From positions 708,904 through 772,903 of the forward strand of contig JAKUHH010000184.1 in NCBI GenBank assembly GCA_022701365.1: DNA of 64,000 bases, read 5' to 3'. The translations under genes and the position numbers were made by a program. The notes below the pieces were generated by a model, which was given only the letters and a program-made list of their open reading frames with translations, had not been told where the DNA came from and did no database searches. Below are positions 1 through 12,735 of the stretch, piece by piece. This stretch comes from Mycocentrospora acerina. Lineage: Eukaryota; Ascomycota; Dothideomycetes; Pleosporales. Positions within the stretch are counted from its first letter, which is position 1. Every line of letters begins with the position of its first letter.

Positions 1-1217
1 TTGCCGTTGAGTTTGAGACCGACTCATAGGGCTGAACAGCATCTGCAGCCGTCGCGTCTCGACGCCGATCCTACGACGCACATATATCCAGCCAACTGAG
101 CGCAAGAAGTCGCAAGGGTGGTTCGCTTCGCCCTTGCACGGTTCTTCCTGCGATGTTGTGACAACACGGTTCACGAGCGTCAGATGTCAGGCACGCACAC
201 GTATCGTATCACAGGCACGAAACGGACAGGAAGCCGGCCCGAGGGGAAACGGCAACAGCCTAAATGATAACCGGTAGGCGCAAGCTGTTCATGCATTGTC
301 CTGCCCCCGCAACAAGGTTCACCACTTGTGATGTCCATCACAAATGCCAAATGCCATCGTGACACGACCGACACGCCTCCTTAACCACACGCTGCTTGCG
401 ATGCTTGCGCTCTCTACACCTGCCATTGGTGTTAGCTGGGCAGTGCATGAGTACTGATAAGTCGTACAGCAAACCGTGCATAAGCGCCTGCTGATTGTTC
501 CAGCCCTGGGGCAAGATACAGAAGAGCGGTAAAGAAGGCCACCAAACAGGATACATGCTCGCGCCATACTTCTTTCGTTGGGATTACTCGCATGACGAGG
601 GAGTTACAGTGTACCAATACTGGAAGGGCATTCACCGGAAGCAGCATGCATCAATCACCATGGTTTTTGTAGTGTAAATCAAGACTTTATTTGTGAAGAC
701 AATACGCTTTTTTGTATTAACTACCTGCTAACTCGAATTGACAATGTTGTCATGTAGCAGCTTCGCGCCATCTCTCTCCAGGGTATAATCACCATCTCAG
801 GCAAATCGCCTGATAGAAGTACAGTGCGGATAAAAGTACAGACTAGTAAAGTCGATATTACTCGACGAACGTGTCCGCTCATCCGGGCGTGAGCCATGAC
901 CTGTCTTTAAAGCTGAATAAATGTGTCCATGTGTGGACCTGCATGAATGAAATTCATAGCCTCGTAGGGCATACACAAAGGCCCGTATGGTATCAGTCAA
1001 GAAATTTTGGAAAGCGAAGACATTATCCTTTAGCAGCCGCAGTATAAACACGGAAACCGACGGTGCCAAAAAGGATCAAACACAAAAAAACGCCGCAAAC
1101 CCATCCGTAAATGCCGCTAAAAGTGCAGATGATGGAAAAACTAATACGCAGCATTGGTTACCAGGTTTTGGTTCGTGAACACCGCTGAAAGTGCAGTTGT
1201 TGAGCATAAAGACTGGC
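1..1217. other. Intergenic sequence, no gene seen
   Basis: Only short overlapping open frames occur on both strands, none with recognisable domains, credible exon structure or codon pattern. The right part is the 3' flank of the minus-strand gene that ends at 1218. No tRNA, repeat array or mobile element was noticed. Confidence 0.6.
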
Positions 1218-2744
1218 TCACCACCAGTTTTCGGAGAGCCCGTCCGCAAAGTAATCATTGCACGAGTTGTTGATTTTGGTGTCAGTTGGCTTTGGCTGCG
1301 GGATCGCATCCATGCCTCTAAGGTCGGTTGTGGTCATAGCCCGACGGATCACAGCATTGGTAGTTGCATTCTTTTGTTGCCGCTCCCACAGCAAGTTTTG
1401 TCTCAGACTACCGCTGAGTTCTGTTTGTAACATGTTCCGGCGTGTAGTGCGCGGGGACAGAGCAGGTGGATGAACATTGGAAGTGGTCATAATAATAGGT
1501 TTTGCTCGAGTAACCTGTTGACGCATCATAAGGCCACTGTCTTCTTGTGGCGAGTTACCGATGGAGGGGCCGTTGGGTGTCGAAGTCCGCGATCTGCGAA
1601 TGGCAGGTGTTGACCGAGAAGCAGCGTTTTGCAGAGCCTGTGCACGATCGCCCTGATGCATCATGGTAGTGAGTAGAGAGCGGCGAGAAACGAGATTTGG
1701 CTTCGAATCAACGCGCTTGAACATCGATTGTTCTGTCACGCTAGAGGGACCGCTGTCGTCATTGTCGTCTTCCCATTCACCATCAGAATCTTCTTCTTCT
1801 TCAATGGCGCTCTCATCCGGCTCATCTTCGCTATCCGTCTCGATGGCACCATCGCTATCGGAGACGGCATCATGGTAAGTACGAGTGTTGACTTCATTCT
1901 TGAAAGACAATGTCTTTCGCATGGGGGCGCCTCGTCTAAGATGCTCAGACAACGAACTGCGTTGCGCGAGTGAGTATGCCTCGAGAGAGCTGCTGTTGTC
2001 TTCGTCGGATGAGCCACCAAGTGTGAACATCGGTTGCTTCTTCTTCGTCATTGGCTCTGCCCTGGAGGGTAGGGGCTTTGTGAGAAAGCTCGAAGTTTTC
2101 TTGAGGATAGGAGTCGGTGCTAGGTTGGTGCTTGAGCGTATCGACGTTGAAATGTGGCCTGGCTCAAAGCCGCGTACGACGCTGTGGTTACTGGCTTCCA
2201 ATGATGAGCTCATGTCGGATCGAGTAGGAGGGCTCAGCGCCATGTCGTCGCTACCGCGGATGGCTGCAAGTGGCGAGGTCGATGGCTGCGGAATGCGACG
2301 TGCGGTCGTCACTGGTGGCGAGGCTAGGCGGAGTGTCGATGCTATAGGGAGGGTCTGGGTTACAGTTGCAACTACTGGTGGGGCGAGCTGCGGGGGCAAG
2401 GGAGATAGCGGCTCGATTGCCTTTTTCTCTTGGATCGAGTTGACAACCTTCTCCAAATCAATGGGTGTAAGGTGCTTGCCGCGAGCCTGGCTGGCGGTGG
2501 AATCGTGGCGGCGCAGGTCTGGGCGTGAATTGGAAGAGGTTGAGCGGGAAGTCGAGGTGAGGGCGCTTTCCATGTTCGAGTCGTCCGACGCCACGCTTGT
2601 CGAGAGTTCAGGTACGTCGGTACTGCTGGCTGCTAGCTGTTGCTTGAACGCCCACTGCGGCGACATGGCGATGGGCGGACAGCACAGTGTCTCACGGCCC
2701 CACACTCTCCATGCCATGTTTTCGTAGCGCCGTCCGTCTTCCAT
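1218..2744 (-). CDS. DUF1752/DUF3295-type fungal regulatory-like protein
   Basis: Single-exon frame of 508 residues. The first ATG of the frame (2742-2744) is immediately followed by a short block bounded by two tryptophans (GRRYENMAWRVWGRETLCC), the pattern of Pfam DUF1752 / AreA GATA-like, which is also found in yeast Mks1. Further on come a KHLTPIDLEKVVNSIQ block, a KKKQPMFTLGGSSDEDNSS block typical of DUF3295, a strongly acidic stretch (EEEEDSDGEWEDDNDD) and a C-terminus ending in NDYFADGLSENWW. The rest is Ser/Thr/Pro-rich and probably disordered. Family members are poorly characterised; links to nutrient or cAMP signalling come only from Mks1. Stop-free sequence continues 56 codons upstream without an ATG, so MEDGRR is taken as the start. 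A short upstream coding exon cannot be excluded. Family assignment is from memory of the motifs. Confidence 0.85.
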   Translation of the reverse strand: MEDGRRYENMAWRVWGRETLCCPPIAMSPQWAFKQQLAASSTDVPELSTSVASDDSNMESALTSTSRSTSSNSRPDLRRHDSTASQARGKHLTPIDLEKVVNSIQEKKAIEPLSPLPPQLAPPVVATVTQTLPIASTLRLASPPVTTARRIPQPSTSPLAAIRGSDDMALSPPTRSDMSSSLEASNHSVVRGFEPGHISTSIRSSTNLAPTPILKKTSSFLTKPLPSRAEPMTKKKQPMFTLGGSSDEDNSSSLEAYSLAQRSSLSEHLRRGAPMRKTLSFKNEVNTRTYHDAVSDSDGAIETDSEDEPDESAIEEEEDSDGEWEDDNDDSGPSSVTEQSMFKRVDSKPNLVSRRSLLTTMMHQGDRAQALQNAASRSTPAIRRSRTSTPNGPSIGNSPQEDSGLMMRQQVTRAKPIIMTTSNVHPPALSPRTTRRNMLQTELSGSLRQNLLWERQQKNATTNAVIRRAMTTTDLRGMDAIPQPKPTDTKINNSCNDYFADGLSENWW

Positions 2745-4100
2745 GGCAGGTGAGCATTTGGAAAATACTGGGGATTGCATTAGAGACCGTGGCCCACAAT
2801 CGACAGGGCCGGTGGTTTGGCCCGTGACTTCACTTACATGACCATAGGCCGAATAGGTTCTCTGGATTGCCAGTCTCGATAGTGTGCATGGAGCTATGCT
2901 CGACGCGCACAATGGGAAGCTCAGCGCGGAGAGGCATAGTGGACCGAGTAATTCCGGTATTGATTGTCGATATAATCGAATGTGTCTGTTCGTAGGACAA
3001 TTTGCGCTTGCGACCAGCGGCGGTGACGGTGACGGTGACGATGTGAAGTGCTTCAGTACAATGGGCGGCGGTGGGTGCCGGCGTTATCAAAGGTGTGCCG
3101 ACTGCATGAATGGATACTGGGGATGATGGATGTGCGTGCGTGGCGAGGGAGCGTCGGTGTGGGTATGGGGGAGATACCAACAGGATGACCGAGGTGGGAG
3201 TGGATCTATGTATGAAAGCCAGTGTGGGAAGGCGGGCAAGGGTACGCTGCCGACAAGGAAGGCGCGACCTGGCCGCCAGCATGGAAGGCGCGATGGACAC
3301 CCACACGCACTAAGCACCCCTGTCTACCCTAAACAGGCTCTTCCGGAGACTCCCCGGCACTTTGCGTCCACGCTCTACCGCTCTTTCAGTTCTCTTGACA
3401 ACCATGGCGTGCACTGGCTTGCCCTGCAGATACATCGTCCTCTCTGCACTTGCGTGTGTGCTCTCGTCACCGCCGACAGTCTGTGCCTATATCTATCTTC
3501 TTCGCTCGCAGCGCCATCATCGACGCCCCCCCCCGTCGTCTTCTGACTGGAGCTAAGCATCGACACCCACGCGTGGCGCCTGGACTGCTCCCCACGAAGG
3601 CGTTTGCAGGGGCTGCTTTTGCACGCATGGCACATGATTCCGGCCTGGACAGTGCTTCACAAGGTTCATCTTCTAGAAGCCCCGGCAACAAAGGCTGACT
3701 CGCTGCTTTGCGAGGCGCTGCTCTTTACGAGCACGACTCTTTACTCTAATCACGGCGAGTCGCCGGCCCAGCGTTGCAGTGCTGACCTGCTACTGTTGCC
3801 TGACTGGATATGCTGGCCGACGATTTGTGGCGGTCACGTAGTCCGCGTCACCTGCACACGCTGCCGTAACATACAGCCCGTTCTGGTACAATACTGCTGG
3901 TCAGCCGTTTTGAAAAGCAACACCCACAGCATGTGACTGCTATGCACGGTTGACGATCTTCTCCTTGCGGAACCTGGCCAGCCTTTCCGCACGTTTCTTT
4001 TTGCCTTTTTCTCCAAACCTTTCATTTCCATCTAGCCCAATTTACCTAGTCCCCCCGGTACTTCTTGACACCACCCACTCCCATGTCCGACTGACCTGAA
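2745..4100. other. Upstream flank, no gene seen
   Basis: Presumed promoter and 5'UTR of the minus-strand gene starting at 2744, followed by pyrimidine-rich sequence. Several short frames overlap on both strands, but none shows a domain or a consistent exon chain. Confidence 0.5.
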
Positions 4101-5171
4101 CTCTGACATCAGAGCCATACACTGAGCCGCAGGCTCCCCTGAGCTGCACCATTCAGGACAGTTTCAAGTAGCCTCACTTCCATGCGACAGCCTACCGCGC
4201 TCCCGCCTGCTTGCGGGGATCCCTCTGGGGCAGTCATCACGAGGTACTTGACTTTTTCCGCTGGCGGTCAAAAGCAGTCCGATGACATCCTGTTTTGGGA
4301 AGGCCATCTCCGCCACGGTACCCTCAAGTGGAGATTTCTCCGCCTACCAAACATCTGCGATCCGCTCGAAGCTCTCACAAGACGCTGGCACAATGCGCGT
4401 AACCTCTACGAGCTGCTCCTCGCCAGGTTCACCATTCTTGCGCAGGACAACGCACAGAAGAGATGCCACGAGGAACAAGTCTCGCGACGACCAACTCGCC
4501 TGAAGACCGCCCTTTCTCCCCTGTGACACCTACTCCTCAGCCGTTGAGTTTGGAACCTGGGTTAGGGTCAAGTACCCCGCTGACTCTACACGCAATGCTC
4601 GGACCGCCATGCTCGAGTGACGGATACAACACGTCGATCGACTACAAAGCAATTTCTCGAGGTCATCCGAGAAGCCATATCGAATCAGTGAGCCGCGCAA
4701 TAATCATGTGCGGCTGACCCATTCCGCTACACGCAGCGTGATTACTTGTTTCGTGAGTTGTACAATGAAAATCGTTTCTTTGCCAGGCCATGTGGGAGTT
4801 TGGCGCAACCGAGATCCTGTTTTTCTCCAGGTTTGGCGATTGGCGATCATTAACAACCTCGGGTTCAGCCTCCTCTACTGGTTCAGTGCACCACGTTACC
4901 GATTCATGCTTGAAAGTCACTGTCGTTCGAATGTTGCCATGACTATGAACTGCTGATGAATGCGCTGGCCATGGTCCAGCTCGTGATTCCTGAAAGATTG
5001 CAGGCTGCATATCTGCCGTTCGACAGTAACAGTGAGACTACACATCGTGCATCCATGGTTCTTATCCTCGCTGCCGTGGAACTGGCTATCTTCCTTGGAA
5101 TTGCTATATCGTCTCGAACCCGACCATTGTTTCCTCATTCTGCAGTGGTGGCTGATCGATTTTGTATCTAA
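4101..5171 (+). other. Overlapping plus-strand open frames, possible unrecognised or decayed gene
   Basis: Three plus-strand frames overlap or follow each other (4182-4526, 4463-4717, 4956-5171). The last contains a hydrophobic stretch (VLILAAVELAIFLGIAI) that could span a membrane. I could not chain them with convincing splice sites and recognise no family. They may be a genuine multi-exon gene, a relic, or chance frames. Treat as an open question rather than a gene call. Confidence 0.2.
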
Positions 5172-8100
5172 CTAAATGCAACTTGAGATCAGTTACTGCT
5201 CATGGCCAGATTTTACATTTGTCGTCTTGAATATCGATTATGTTGATCAAATTCCCGCAAGTGGCCATTAAACTATGTAACCCCTTTGGAAGGGGAGCAT
5301 TCGATTACGGAGAAGATTTACACTGTATACAATAGTCGCCGGATATCGGATTTTTAACGTTTTCATCTGGTCGATTCGCAGAGCTTGCTGGTTTATCGAT
5401 GCGAACCTACAACAACCATTACTTTTTTCATATATTGTGACGCAGCGGCTGCTTTGGCTGAATATGAAACCACATTGAGCTGCATGAAGAACGTGCGCTC
5501 GTATGTCGTCGCATCAAGAAATTCAAATACACTGAGTAACGACTAAACGTACGATCTGAAAGCGGTTGTGAGTTCCAAACGAACCGGCGTCTGGTATCCC
5601 CGCAAACCAAGCGACTCAACTGAGCAAGGACACCTCACGATGGTGGCGTGGCCAGTGCCGCAGCATCGGACTGTGGCTAAAGGCCCGACAGCCTGGATTG
5701 GGCGTTGAGCGAATCCTATCTAGGTCCGGAATCTGTTCCCGCTGCACGAATCGCGTGGCTGTCATCGTGTCGGCCTTCACCAAACACTCAGCGCTATGAC
5801 GGCAACAGTGCGTAAGTTCAACATGATTTCAATGGCGTTATCAGTATGCGGCACTTTTGCTTCTCATATTTTGTTCCTACTCCTTAATAGTTTTCCTGCA
5901 CATCGCCAGACTGAGTTGGTCGCGCGGTGCGATACGATGTTCTGGGTGGGATGGATTGTCGTCCAACCAGAAGTGACAACGTGCTCACGATAGCGCACCG
6001 ATTCGTTCACCTCGGCATGAATCACGGTCACACATGATTGTGGCCTTCCAATTCGATCATTTCCGGCTGCTGTTACAGAACTCCGTAATTGACCTCCATC
6101 CTTGCGGCGTGCCCGGTCTTATTACTTGTAGCGCGCGGGGGGAACTCGATGCTGGTCTCCGCGTGGGCGAGTGAAGGCTGCATGTTCCGACATTTGACTT
6201 CTCATCGGTTGTGGAGCCGCTTCCGCTCCTGAAATCCTCCCAGCGGCTTGGAATTTGATTTCGTGTCGAGTATGGCCATTAAGCGAAAGTGAGCAACGTG
6301 TGATTTCTTGGAGCAGTGTATGGTTCCCATTTCCTGGATTTTGGACGCGGGGTTGAAGTATGCCTCAAAGAACTTCACGTCTAGATCCTACGGTTGCTCC
6401 AATCCGCGCTTCTGAGCGCACCGAAAGTTGGTCGGAAAATTTACCGCCCACCAAGGCCTGCTATCGTAGCGGGTTGGGCACTAGCTTCTAATTTTGAGAG
6501 GAGAAAGAGGAGTCACACGCAACAGTTTAAGAGTTCGCGGCAATGTCGTGCTGCAACGTGGGACTCGAGATGAACCAACTGCAGACTTTGAGACTTATCG
6601 CCCCTGTCGAACCAAACGTTCACATGGACACGCCCCTGCTTGGCGGGATTGTATAGTCGTGTATTTCCCCACGTGCTTATCGACAACCGTGGGTGGGGCC
6701 ACTGTTTCTCCACGAAAACTGAGGCTCGAATAAATCGAGTCTCAATGTACTGACAAGACGTTAATCACAGTGGATATTTGTAATCCTTTGACGCGCACGC
6801 CACCAGTGAACGAGGCCCGTGAGGAAATACCGCGAAACAGCCCACTTTGTCGTTGGGTTACGGAATTTAATCCGCCAACTAACATTCAACAGACCTTCTG
6901 CTTCGGGATCACTATGCGCGGTTTTCATATTTTAGCATCCGTTAGTGGGCATCCTGGTACAGCGAAGTTTGTCCTTGGGACAAACGGATGGTTTCCTCGT
7001 TTGGTAATGCTTCCTTCTCAAACCTCTAAACGACCTTGAGCAGTTGGTAGAGCATGGACGTTTCCTGGAATTTGATCAATTGGTGAGTTCCAGTCATGAT
7101 ACTGGGGGGCGAGCGTAAGCAACGCGTCTTCGAGACTCGACACGTTCTTGATCTAAGTTCGAGTATGGTGCTCGATAACAATACGTGCCAATCTATCGGC
7201 TGCCCACCTCTTTCGGGCTTTTGCACTACCACAGACATTCAGCCGAAATGGCAGGGCGAACACGCCAGATCTGAATACAATCTCATTGTTGAAAATGTTC
7301 TGGGTTTGCTCAAAGACATGCGTTCGGCGTCGCTCGCTCACTGTCTGACTATCGTGATTTTCCATCAAATTGTCACAAGCGCAATCACTTTGGGCACCAC
7401 ACAACCCTAATCACGACGCAAGAAGCCACAACTGCAGGAAAATTACCACTGTTTTACTGCCTGAACTACGCTGTACCATCGTCGGGCTCATGACCATCTA
7501 TGCCCAAGACACTACAGAGTGTCATGAATCAGCAAGTTGAATGGTCTCTTCAGGCTGTAATCTTCGGTACCGTCTAACACGGGCCGAGATGCTCAACCGT
7601 ACATTTGGTGGTACCCGAGTAGAGTGCCCGTCGCCTAAACACCAGCGAATTGGATGAATGCAACAACATAATGAGCCGCGCAGCATTCGAGCAGCGTTCT
7701 GCAACCCCTGTTTCGGACACTTCCGAGTCACTTGCACAAGGGGTGACTCGGTCACGCTGTCAGTTTCAAGACCTCCTGTGACACTGGTCTATACGACGGG
7801 CTGCGGATATAGGGCGACACTACTCCGCCACTATATATCAGTCGCGGCTGTGCGTTCCACGAATTCCTAGATCCAAGGCGACCCCACGCACAGCTTTAAG
7901 AAGCCTTGTCCGGGCAGGTACTATTGCTCACCGACTCGGCTTCCTAATTGGGTAATATCCCGGACACTCCGGACTCGGTTCTGCAGTTGCTCAGGGATGT
8001 CGCGTGAATTCTACCCTTGACGAAGAACCATCACATGCAAGAACTTGCTTGGTACAAATTGCGGGATACTTTTTATCAATTCAAGGACAGTTTCTGTGGG

Positions 8101-9075
8101 ATGTCTTTTCAGTGCTGGAATTTTCCAATCGAGCAGCTGATGGTGGCAGACAGGCTCAACCCACTCCGATTAACTGAGAGGGTCAGCTGGGTCGCTGCGA
8201 TTTTGCAGCTGGGAGAGACAGGTCTGTTCTCAATACCCACGGCTTAATAAAAAGTACGTTGCTGGTCTAGGTTCTTGAGGACACGCCAAATGCGTCTAGT
8301 TGTTAGCTACTAGCAAATTAACCTGTTCTCTTACATGGTTGCGCAAATATAATAACATGTGAACGTGATTGCTCTTATCAACGCCCCGATCTTGCCACCT
8401 CCATTACGGGAGTAGAATGCACAGTGTGTGTAGTACGCCTTGTTTTTTCTCCATTGAGTCTGGAGACGGCAAAGTAGCAAAGCCAAAACATGGCAATTTC
8501 TGAGTCAGCATTCTCATCGTGACGGAATCTAGGCGATGAAGATGTGTATGAAACTACCGTACAACACATCTCTCCATGCTTTGTTTTGAATAACAAAGCT
8601 TTGTATGTGAATGTGTGCAGATGGAAGGTCAGTCATTCAAGTATGTTAAATAATAATAAAATATAAGGTGGAGATTTCCCAACACGAGTCTTTTACTACA
8701 TTTCAGCGTTTAACCTTGCCAAGTCCAGGCCAGTTCAATATAGTACTATATAATGATGAAGCTATACTCTCTTAATTAAATAAATGATCGTGCCTTTCCT
8801 TTTCACCTCATCATCTGCTCCTCTATTTAAAAGTAGACAAAAGGAGGAAAGGGTGAGGACTAGGGACTTTCCCTTTGTTCCCCCCCTTTCTTTCTTCCAA
8901 CTCCAACCAATTACAAGCCACATATAGCACAGCACAGTACATCATGACATGGCATGACATGACATTCACATGTACGTCTTCTACTCTCGCTTCATCGGAC
9001 TCAACTTTCTCTGCGCGGTGCATCGACTGGGCTGTTTGTTCTCAATGAAGAGGTCTACCAAGTACCATACCTACC

Positions 9076-9118
<43 letters not shown>

Positions 9119-9776
9119 CTTTCTACTGACTTGCCTACTTGCCTACTTACCTTCTTACTAACTTGACCGCTTACCTACCTACCTCCCTATCTACCTACCT
9201 ACTTACTTACACACCTCCGGCACCCATTCTTGTTTTTCTCTTTCTTTCCACTTCCTCTATAAGATAAAATTAAAAGGAGACCTGAATAGTACGACTCTTT
9301 TAATGTGGTTTCTCACATTTCTCTTTCAACAAATTTTTTTTTAATAAAAATAAAAAAGGCCTTTCTTACTTACTTGCCAACACCGGGGCGATTGGAAATT
9401 AAGAAAGATGGGCAAAAGAAAAGGGAGGAAGGAAGAAGGGGAAAAGGAGACGAGCGTACATCACTGTGTTGTAACATTCACTAACCAATGTGCGGCTGAG
9501 GGATTCGACATGCACCCTTTTCTTCTCAAGTATATTCGCGCCTCCAAGCCTCCTCGCCGCCTTGTCAAGGGGTAGCCCGCGTCAAAAGCTTCAAATTCGA
9601 TTCATGCTCATCACGTTCAAAGGAAGATGATAGTGATTGTCAGTAGAGACATTCTGTTTCTTTTTTTTTTCTTTTCATTCCGTCGTCTATATGGTATCCT
9701 CCCAATGCTTTTCTCTACGCCGCTGAAGCGGCATGTACGTCACATCCCCCTCCTACGCCAAGCCATGGTCGGTAGT
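5172..9776. other. Gene-poor region of about 4.6 kb
   Basis: Only isolated short frames are present, frequently interrupted in all six frames. Base composition is not strongly AT-rich over most of the stretch, unlike the right end of the window. It contains an ACTT microsatellite near 9077 and A- or T-rich runs around 8640-8800 and 9300-9350. No domain, tRNA or transposon terminus was recognised. The right edge is the 3' flank of the CCT5 gene. Confidence 0.5.
9077..9205. repeat. ACTT/ACCT tetranucleotide microsatellite
   Basis: A near-perfect run of ACTT units up to about 9118, then degenerating into ACTT/ACCT/TGCC variants to about 9205. It lies in intergenic DNA. Confidence 0.85.
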
Positions 9777-12735
9777 TTAAAAGTCATTTTCGTCGCTTCC
9801 GGCGATGATTACGTTGTTGATCTGGACAATTGTTAGCATTGTGTACATGGAGTACAAAAAAACTCCCAAAAAATATGCACATGACAGAACCAAATGGATT
9901 TGGATGACGAATTTCGTGAGCGCCACAAATCAAATGGTGCACATTGTGTGTAACATGTGAGGAAGCACTTGTGCACCAACACTTTTGTGATCCCTGCATC
10001 CCATCGATCCTGCGATTGGCAAGATGCAAGGCGTGCAAGGGGGGGAGGAGGGGGGATGTGGGATGGCACAGCGAGGAGATCTCAGAGAGAGGACATTTAC
10101 TAAAACAGGGTAATGCAACATGGAAAACGAAATCAAAACATACCTTGAGTACCATTCTGCAGAGCTGTGTCGCAAGCATAAGCTGTTGCCGTTTTGAGAT
10201 CAAGGGGTCGATCACAAAGTGCTCCTTCATATCTGCAATTGCGCCACGTTAGCACGATCCTTGACTAGCGGAAACACCACCAAAAGGATATGATGTGATT
10301 GAAGCAGTGACGACTCATCATGCGGTGACCACCGGAGTTCGCGGTATCGGATGACACAGCGCGTAGGCGGTACGTGGGGGTTCGTTGCAAGACCCCACCA
10401 AGGTGTTGGGTGTGGATGGTTGTCAGATGCCACGGGACCATGCATGACTGCAGGTGTACCACAATGCCGATACGCGGAACGGCGGTGTCAAGAGCGGGAA
10501 GTACCCGCTGATACAAAAAGTGGGCAGAATTGTACGAAAACGTAAGGAGATGATTGTTGTCAAGGGCGAATGACGTGGACAAAAGTTGTACTTACCATTG
10601 CTTCCCGATTGCATGCAGTCGACTCCTAACCTCGTATTCTTCTCCTTGGCTTGACGGGACTTGATGTTGGCTAGAGTCTCAATGGGGCTGAGACCAGAGT
10701 TCTCAGCCAGCGCCATGGGTACACAATCCAGGGCATCGGCAAAGGCGCGCATTGCGTACTGCTCAAGACCGGGGCTCTGTGGATGGTCAGCTATCGGAGA
10801 AAAAAAAAAAAAAAAAAAAAAAAAGGGTCGCAGAGTGCTCGGGATGCCTACCTTTACGGCTGCATCTTCAACTGCCAACGAGCATGCAATTTCGGCGGCA
10901 CCGCCACCGTAGACGATACGGCTGTCTCGTACGAGGTTCCGGACGACGCAAAGAGCATCGTGCAGTGATCGCTTCGCCTCGTCGATGATCTGTGGGGTGT
11001 CAGCATTGTAATGGGTCGTGGATTTTTGTTCTCAACACCGCTTGTGGGGCCGCTCCCCGAACTTGGGGAAAACGTACCATCTTGTTGCTGCCGCGGACAA
11101 AGACAGTGACGGCTCTGGTGTTTGCGCACTCCTCAATGACGAGCATCTTGTCTCTTGTGGTTCCAAAGGTGAGTTCGCGGACGATTCCAGCCTTGCCCAG
11201 CTTTTCTGCGCTGAGATCCTCGAAGCGCGGTACTATGCGGCCGTTTGTGGCAATTGCAATGAGTTCAATCTCAGGGCCTCCAACCCATCGTACGGCGGGC
11301 AGCTTGTTTGTGAGAAGGAGGTGGTTGGCCTCGTCGTCAAAGCCCCACTGACATATGACAACATTGGCGCCCGTGTTCTTGATCTGCTCAATCATCTCGG
11401 TGAACTTGCTGGACTCGTAGTTTTGCAGCTTCTTGAACTCCTCGACCGAGGTGATGTCGAGCTTGTGCTTGGTCTTGGGCTTGGGGGGCTCGAATGCACA
11501 GGTCAGGATGGCGAGTTTGGCGTCCTTGACCTCGGAAGGCATCTGGGGGTGGGAAAAGTCCTTGTCTATTATGACGCCCTTGACGAGCAATGTGTCTTCG
11601 AGCGCGCCGCCAACCTTGCCGTCGACCTTGATGAGCTCAAAGTCGACGTCCTTGCGGTCGAGATCGGCGACGGAGAGGACGGCGTCGACGGCGATTCTTG
11701 CAAACTGGTCGTGCGCCTTTGAGACGATTTTGCTGCCCAGGCTCGTCTTGGCGACCTTGAAGAGGTCCTCGGTGTTGTCCTTGTCAAAGTGGATCTCGTC
11801 GCTGATCTCGTCGAGGCGGGCAACGGCGACCTCGCAGGCCTGGTCGTAGCCGTCGGCGATCCTGATGGGGTGGATGCCCTTGTCGATGAGGTCGGCGGCT
11901 TGCTCGAGCAGGGCGCCGGCCAGGACAACGACGCCGGTTGTGCCGTCACCAATCTCCTCGTCCTGGGACTTTGACAGCTCGACGAGCAGCTTGGCGACGG
12001 GGTTTGAAATCTCCATCTGGGAGAGGATGGTGGCGCCATCGTTGGTGACGGTGATGTCGCCGTCGGGGGAGATGAGGATCTTGTCGAGGCCGCGTGGACC
12101 CTGCAGGATGGGTTAGTGATGGTGGTGGTGTTATCAATAGTGGTGGTGTTGTCAATGGTGGTGGTGTTGTCAATGGTGGTGGTGTTGTCAATGGTGTTGG
12201 TGTTGATGGTGTTGTCAATGGTGTGTTCATGTCAGCAAGGGCCGTGGACCATTACGTACCAGAGACGTCTTGACAATGTTGGCGACCGTCTTGGCGGCGA
12301 GAATGTGCGACTTGACGGCCTCGTTGCCGTGCTGCCTCTTCTTCTTGCCCTGGCTGCCCTGTGCGTCAGCGCGTGCTTGTGTGCCGTGCAGCTTCGCCGG
12401 CGACGTACTCTCGGACGATGATGAACGGCCGGCCTGCCTCGTCCTTCATCACCTGCGCTGTGTGCCATGGCGTCAGTGCGTGTTCCTGTCCGTGTGCCTG
12501 TTCCTCAGAGGGCGCGGGGTAGTTCTGGGGGCGGGCGGCGGCGAGGCATACCGTTCGACATGTCCAGTTCTGCGGGCGAGCACGGTCAGCACGTGAGCAA
12601 GAGGGCGCGACACAGGCGGGTGGGCGTGCATGTCCGTGTGTGTACATGGACGTCGATGCACACACACATACACATGTGTGCATGCATTTGTGTGCCGTGG
12701 CAGCTGGTGGATGCGGCAGACTTACGCATCGCCAT
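9777..12735 (-). CDS. cct5: Chaperonin CCT/TRiC subunit epsilon
   Basis: Group II chaperonin subunit of the cytosolic TRiC ring, which folds actin, tubulin and other proteins using ATP. I reconstruct nine exons (high to low): 12726-12735, 12552-12569, 12409-12457, 12260-12353, 11078-12100, 10852-10989, 10596-10776, 10144-10232 and 9777-9821, giving 548 residues, the usual length. All junctions are GT..AG and keep frame. Visible motifs include NDGATIL (about 77-83), GDGTT (108-112), FEPPKPKTKHKLD, VICQWGFDDEANHLLL, VRGSNKM, VYGGGAAEIA, and the C-terminal LATQLCRM near VIIAGSDENDF. These match the epsilon subunit rather than other CCT paralogues. The first two coding exons are only 10 and 18 nt (MAMQLDMSNA). 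The gene is divergent from HP1. Identification is very secure; the microexon borders are slightly less so. Confidence 0.97.
10800..10824. repeat. 25-nt poly(A) run, poly(T) inside a cct5 intron
   Basis: An uninterrupted 25-base A run on the plus strand lies in the 75-nt intron 10777-10851, so it is a T run in the transcript. It makes up one third of the intron and may serve as its pyrimidine tract. Its length may be unreliable in sequencing. Confidence 0.9.
12130..12228. repeat. 18-bp minisatellite in a cct5 intron
   Basis: About five imperfect copies of an 18-bp unit, gttgtcaatggtggtggt, lie inside the 159-nt intron between the exons ending at 12260 and starting at 12100. The array takes up most of the intron. 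Confidence 0.85.

Noticed and set aside
1885..2727. Plus-strand frame of 280 codons opposite the DUF1752 gene
   Set aside because: Antisense shadow of the minus-strand gene, with no domain of its own.
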